Shown: positions 7,094 to 9,147 of the stretch, in pieces
Layout: each line of letters begins with the position of its first letter
Numbering within the stretch: position 1 is the stretch's first letter
NCBI GenBank assembly: GCA_041477815.1
Contig: JBGOUV010000281.1
Coordinates: 1 to 9,147 of the forward strand
Direction of reading: 5' to 3'
DNA: 9,147 nt
Origin: JBGOUV01 sp041477815
Lineage (GTDB): Bacteria; Acidobacteriota; Terriglobia; Bryobacterales; JACQDG01
Notes under the pieces: generated by a model
Told to the model about the DNA's origin: nothing
Database searches by the model: none
The model's input: the letters and a program-made list of their open reading frames with translations, nothing else
Position numbers and translations under genes: made by a program

Positions 7094-8329
7094 TCAACGC
7101 CTCTGGAGTTCGGCGCAACCGCGGCGAGAAATCTTCTGGAACACGAACACCGCCGGAGCCTGGGCCGGCGCCGGATAGCCCAACAGCAGGCCCCACAACA
7201 GCCAGGTCACGTTCTTGTTCTGCCAACTCGCGGAGAGGTTGGCTATCGCCCACGCCGCCAACAGGACCATCGCCAGCGCCGCTTCGATTCCGGCGGCGCG
7301 CGGCCGTCTCGTGGCGACGGAGACAATAACACCCAGAAACAGCGCCAGCCCGATGCCGCCGTTTTCCGCCAGCACCTCCAGAAAGCTGTTGTGGCCCGAG
7401 AGGGATAGGGCTTGGCGCGATCCGGTCGTGGAGGTGAAGGTGCCTCCTCCCAGGCCCCCCCAGGGGTGGCTCTCGAACAGCGTGAGGCCGGTGGTCCAGA
7501 CGTCGAATCTTCCATTGAGATCCCGGGCGCTGAACTGCTCGGCAATGGTGGAGAGGCGGCTCCAGACAAAGGTTTCCGTGAAGCTCCAGGCGGCGGCGAT
7601 AGCCAACAGCACCACCACTACAAACGCGAGCCGCCGCCTCCACGTGAGTGTGGACAGCAGCAGGAGCGGAAAGACCGCCGCCACGGCCAGCGTCATCAGC
7701 CCGCCGCGAGACCCCGTCAGTACTATGCAAGCCGTGGCCAGCGGCAGGTACAGCGCGTTCAGCGCCGACCAGCTCCGCGCCCGGAGGGAGAACAGATAAC
7801 AGGCGATGGGTATGCCCAGCGCCATGGTGCAGGCCGCGTCGTTGGCATTCACCCCGGCAGCCGAATAGCGGCCATCCCCTAAGGCGCCGTTCGAGAAGTA
7901 GGCGAACAGCACCCCGCCGACCAGCACGTATTCACCCCAAACAAAGGCCTGCAGGAGACGGAGGTGGCACCGGCGGTTGGCGGAGAACTGGTAGATCACC
8001 CAGGCGATGGTGAACAGTTGCAGGTAAGAGAAAGATCTACGGACGGTATTCTCCGGATACACGCTCCAGAACACACTGAGGGAGGCCCATACGAGAAGGG
8101 CCCCCATCCAGCCGTGCGCGACAGTGGGCCGGCGTACGGCGCCGCTGCGGAAGGCGGATACGATCCAGATCAGGGCCACCACCAGGGACAGGACGCGGGC
8201 GAGCTGCACCTGCTGCCACGGCAACAGGATCATGTCGTCCCACGGAACCGAGAACGACAGCACCCAGGCGGCCACAAAGGCGGGCGGCGCCCGCTCGGTT
8301 AGCGGCAGGGAGCCCGTGCTTCGCGCCAT
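7094..8329 (-). CDS. O-antigen ligase/polymerase-like membrane protein (WaaL/Wzy family)
   Basis: From ATG 8329 the protein has 411 residues, a normal size for the family. It has about ten hydrophobic segments, among them residues about 18-33, 43-60, 73-88, 102-116, 130-147, 166-180, 192-205, 210-226, 233-250, 322-337 and 350-385. Wzy_C-type landmarks are present: a small conserved block GRYSAAGVNANDAAC (153-167), TGSRGGLMTL (205-214), and the big loop with GRFDVW (273-278), SHPWGGLGGGTF and GHNSFLEVLAENGGIGLALFL (312-332) holding the ligase-type His. Such proteins polymerise or ligate undecaprenyl-linked glycan at the periplasmic face; ligase and polymerase cannot be told apart from sequence. 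A GTG at 8344 would add five residues, but GGGCGGA sits 6 bases before ATG 8329 and nothing well spaced precedes the GTG. It is followed at 3 bp by the glycosyltransferase gene, pointing to one operon. Confidence 0.88.
   Translation of the reverse strand: MARSTGSLPLTERAPPAFVAAWVLSFSVPWDDMILLPWQQVQLARVLSLVVALIWIVSAFRSGAVRRPTVAHGWMGALLVWASLSVFWSVYPENTVRRSFSYLQLFTIAWVIYQFSANRRCHLRLLQAFVWGEYVLVGGVLFAYFSNGALGDGRYSAAGVNANDAACTMALGIPIACYLFSLRARSWSALNALYLPLATACIVLTGSRGGLMTLAVAAVFPLLLLSTLTWRRRLAFVVVVLLAIAAAWSFTETFVWSRLSTIAEQFSARDLNGRFDVWTTGLTLFESHPWGGLGGGTFTSTTGSRQALSLSGHNSFLEVLAENGGIGLALFLGVIVSVATRRPRAAGIEAALAMVLLAAWAIANLSASWQNKNVTWLLWGLLLGYPAPAQAPAVFVFQKISRRGCAELQRR
7100..7104 (-). promoter_or_regulatory. 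Shine-Dalgarno site of the tandem glycosyltransferase gene
   Basis: AGAGG on the minus strand lies 9 bases before ATG 7090 and inside the final codons of the upstream ligase gene. This supports both the start choice and co-translation of the two genes. Confidence 0.5.
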
Positions 8330-8335
8330 GAAAGG

Positions 8336-8342
8336 TCCGCCC
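8336..8342 (-). promoter_or_regulatory. Probable ribosome-binding site of the ligase/polymerase gene
   Basis: GGGCGGA on the minus strand lies 6 bases before ATG 8329. It is an imperfect Shine-Dalgarno match, but better spaced than the GGGA that directly abuts the alternative GTG at 8344, so it favours the shorter protein. Confidence 0.4.
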
Positions 8343-8344
8343 AC

Positions 8345-8397
8345 TCCCTGGCATCATCGACCGGGGTGACGGAATCCGTTAGCCCTACCGGTGCGGA
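8345..8397 (-). other. Short gap between glmS and the ligase gene
   Basis: This gap holds only one small near-palindrome, ACGGATTCCGT on the minus strand (about 8369-8379). Its two 5-bp arms are separated by one base, too tight for a hairpin. There is no T-run, so no intrinsic terminator is seen, and read-through from glmS into the polysaccharide operon is possible. No convincing promoter was recognised. Confidence 0.3.
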
Positions 8398-9147
8398 TCA
8401 CTCCACCGTAACGCTCTTGGCCAGGTTGCGGGGCTGGTCGACGTCGCAGCCGCGGCGGACGCCGATGTGGTAGGCCAGCAACTGCAGCGGTACGATCTCC
8501 AGGATGGGCAGCAGCAGGTCGGCGGCCGTGGGCAGCTCGATGACGTGGTCGGAGGTTTCGCGGACCTGCGTATCGTCCTGGTGGGCCAGGGCGATCACCA
8601 CGCCTTCGCGGGCTTTCACTTCCTTGATGTTGGAGACCGTCTTTTCGTATTGCAGGCGGCTCTCGGGACTGGCGGGATCGCGGGTGGCGATCACCACCAC
8701 CGGGAGGTTCTCGTCGATCAGGGCGTTGGGACCGTGTTTCATCTCGCCAGCCGGGTAGCCTTCGGCGTGGATGTAGGAGATCTCCTTCAGCTTGAGGGCG
8801 CCTTCCAGGGCGATGGGATAGTGTATGCCGCGACCTAGAAACAGGAAATCGGTAACGCGGAAGTACTTCTTGGCCAGCTCTTCGAGGTAGTGGTCGGCCC
8901 CCAGCACCTGCTCGAGCTTGGCGGGAATCAGGAGCAGCTCCTGGACCAGACACTTGGAGACCTCGGGCGCGAGCTGGCGGCGCAGGCGGCCCAGATGCAT
9001 GGCCAGAATGAAGAGGGCCGTCAACTGGCAGGTGAAGGCCTTGGTGGAGGCGACGCCGATTTCGGGGCCGGCATGGGTATAGATAGTGCCCGAAGCCTCA
9101 CGGACGAGCATGGAGCCGACCACGTTGCAGATGGCCAGGGTCTTGGA
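8398..9147 (-). CDS. glmS: Glucosamine-fructose-6-phosphate aminotransferase (isomerising), C-terminal part
   Basis: The frame enters at the right edge (SKTLAICNVVGSM...) and continues for 249 residues to TGA at 8400-8398; the N-terminal glutaminase domain and start lie outside the window. The fragment matches about residues 361-609 of the usual 609-residue enzyme: the end of the first SIS domain, with EIGVASTKAFTCQ, then the second SIS domain with LGRG..YPIALEGALKLKE and AGEMKHGPNALID. The Glu of KEISYIHAE, the His of KHGP and the Lys of the terminal NLAKSVTVE correspond to isomerase residues Glu488, His504 and Lys603 of the E. coli enzyme. It converts fructose-6-phosphate and glutamine to glucosamine-6-phosphate, the first step to UDP-GlcNAc for peptidoglycan and surface glycans. 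The ligase gene follows on the same strand after 68 bp (53 bp to the GTG). Whether they share a transcript is not clear. No glmS ribozyme can be judged because the 5' region is absent. Confidence 0.97.
   Translation of the reverse strand, partial: SKTLAICNVVGSMLVREASGTIYTHAGPEIGVASTKAFTCQLTALFILAMHLGRLRRQLAPEVSKCLVQELLLIPAKLEQVLGADHYLEELAKKYFRVTDFLFLGRGIHYPIALEGALKLKEISYIHAEGYPAGEMKHGPNALIDENLPVVVIATRDPASPESRLQYEKTVSNIKEVKAREGVVIALAHQDDTQVRETSDHVIELPTAADLLLPILEIVPLQLLAYHIGVRRGCDVDQPRNLAKSVTVE

Noticed and set aside
8342..8344. GTG start for the ligase/polymerase, five residues upstream of the chosen ATG
   Set aside because: The only purine-rich stretch before it directly abuts the GTG, whereas the ATG at 8329 has a better spaced GGGCGGA. 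The GTG cannot be fully excluded.
1..9147. CRISPR arrays, tRNA/rRNA genes, insertion sequences, att sites
   Set aside because: No regular direct repeats, no tRNA-like or rRNA-like stretches, no transposase motifs and no terminal inverted repeats were seen by eye on either strand.

Overview
This is a GC-rich bacterial chromosome segment, mostly 60-70% GC or more by eye, with a dip to about 48% at roughly 1500-1860. Gene density is high and most genes lie on the minus strand. The style suggests Acidobacteriota, possibly the Bryobacter/Solibacter side. The grounds are a membrane-anchored J-domain protein with a GSWLY-type C-terminal domain, a TPR protein carrying an NGGF...FDWR segment, and a FecR-like protein. 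That placement rests on remembered family resemblance, not on a search.

Right half (2769-9147, minus strand, read right to left): the 3' end of glmS, which makes glucosamine-6-phosphate. It is followed by a polytopic O-antigen ligase/polymerase-like protein, a 774-residue protein made of two GT4 glycosyltransferases in tandem, and a class II asparagine-synthetase-like amidotransferase. The ligase and glycosyltransferase genes are 3 bp apart, and the glycosyltransferase and amidotransferase genes overlap by 13 bp, so these three form one operon. Together they look like part of a surface polysaccharide locus: glmS supplies amino sugar, the glycosyltransferases build the chain, the ligase/polymerase joins units in the periplasm, and AsnB probably amidates a sugar or other substrate. 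No flippase, initiating transferase or sugar-nucleotide enzyme is visible here.

Left half (1-2727): a plus-strand gene for a secreted FecR-like protein with an Ala/Gly-rich hydrophobic C-terminus ends 41 bp from the end of asnB (convergent). It is divergent, across 53 AT-rich bp, from a minus-strand pair: a membrane-spanning J-domain protein, then a TPR-like protein that starts on the last base of the J gene's stop codon and runs off the left edge. The divergent gap holds a symmetric TANNNTA element that could serve as a -10 box in both directions. No clear Shine-Dalgarno sequence precedes either divergent start.

No tRNA, rRNA, CRISPR array, insertion sequence or attachment site was seen. 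The least explained part is the divergent FecR-like / J-domain / TPR group. It would join cytoplasmic DnaK-type chaperone recruitment to periplasmic domains, beside a polysaccharide locus.
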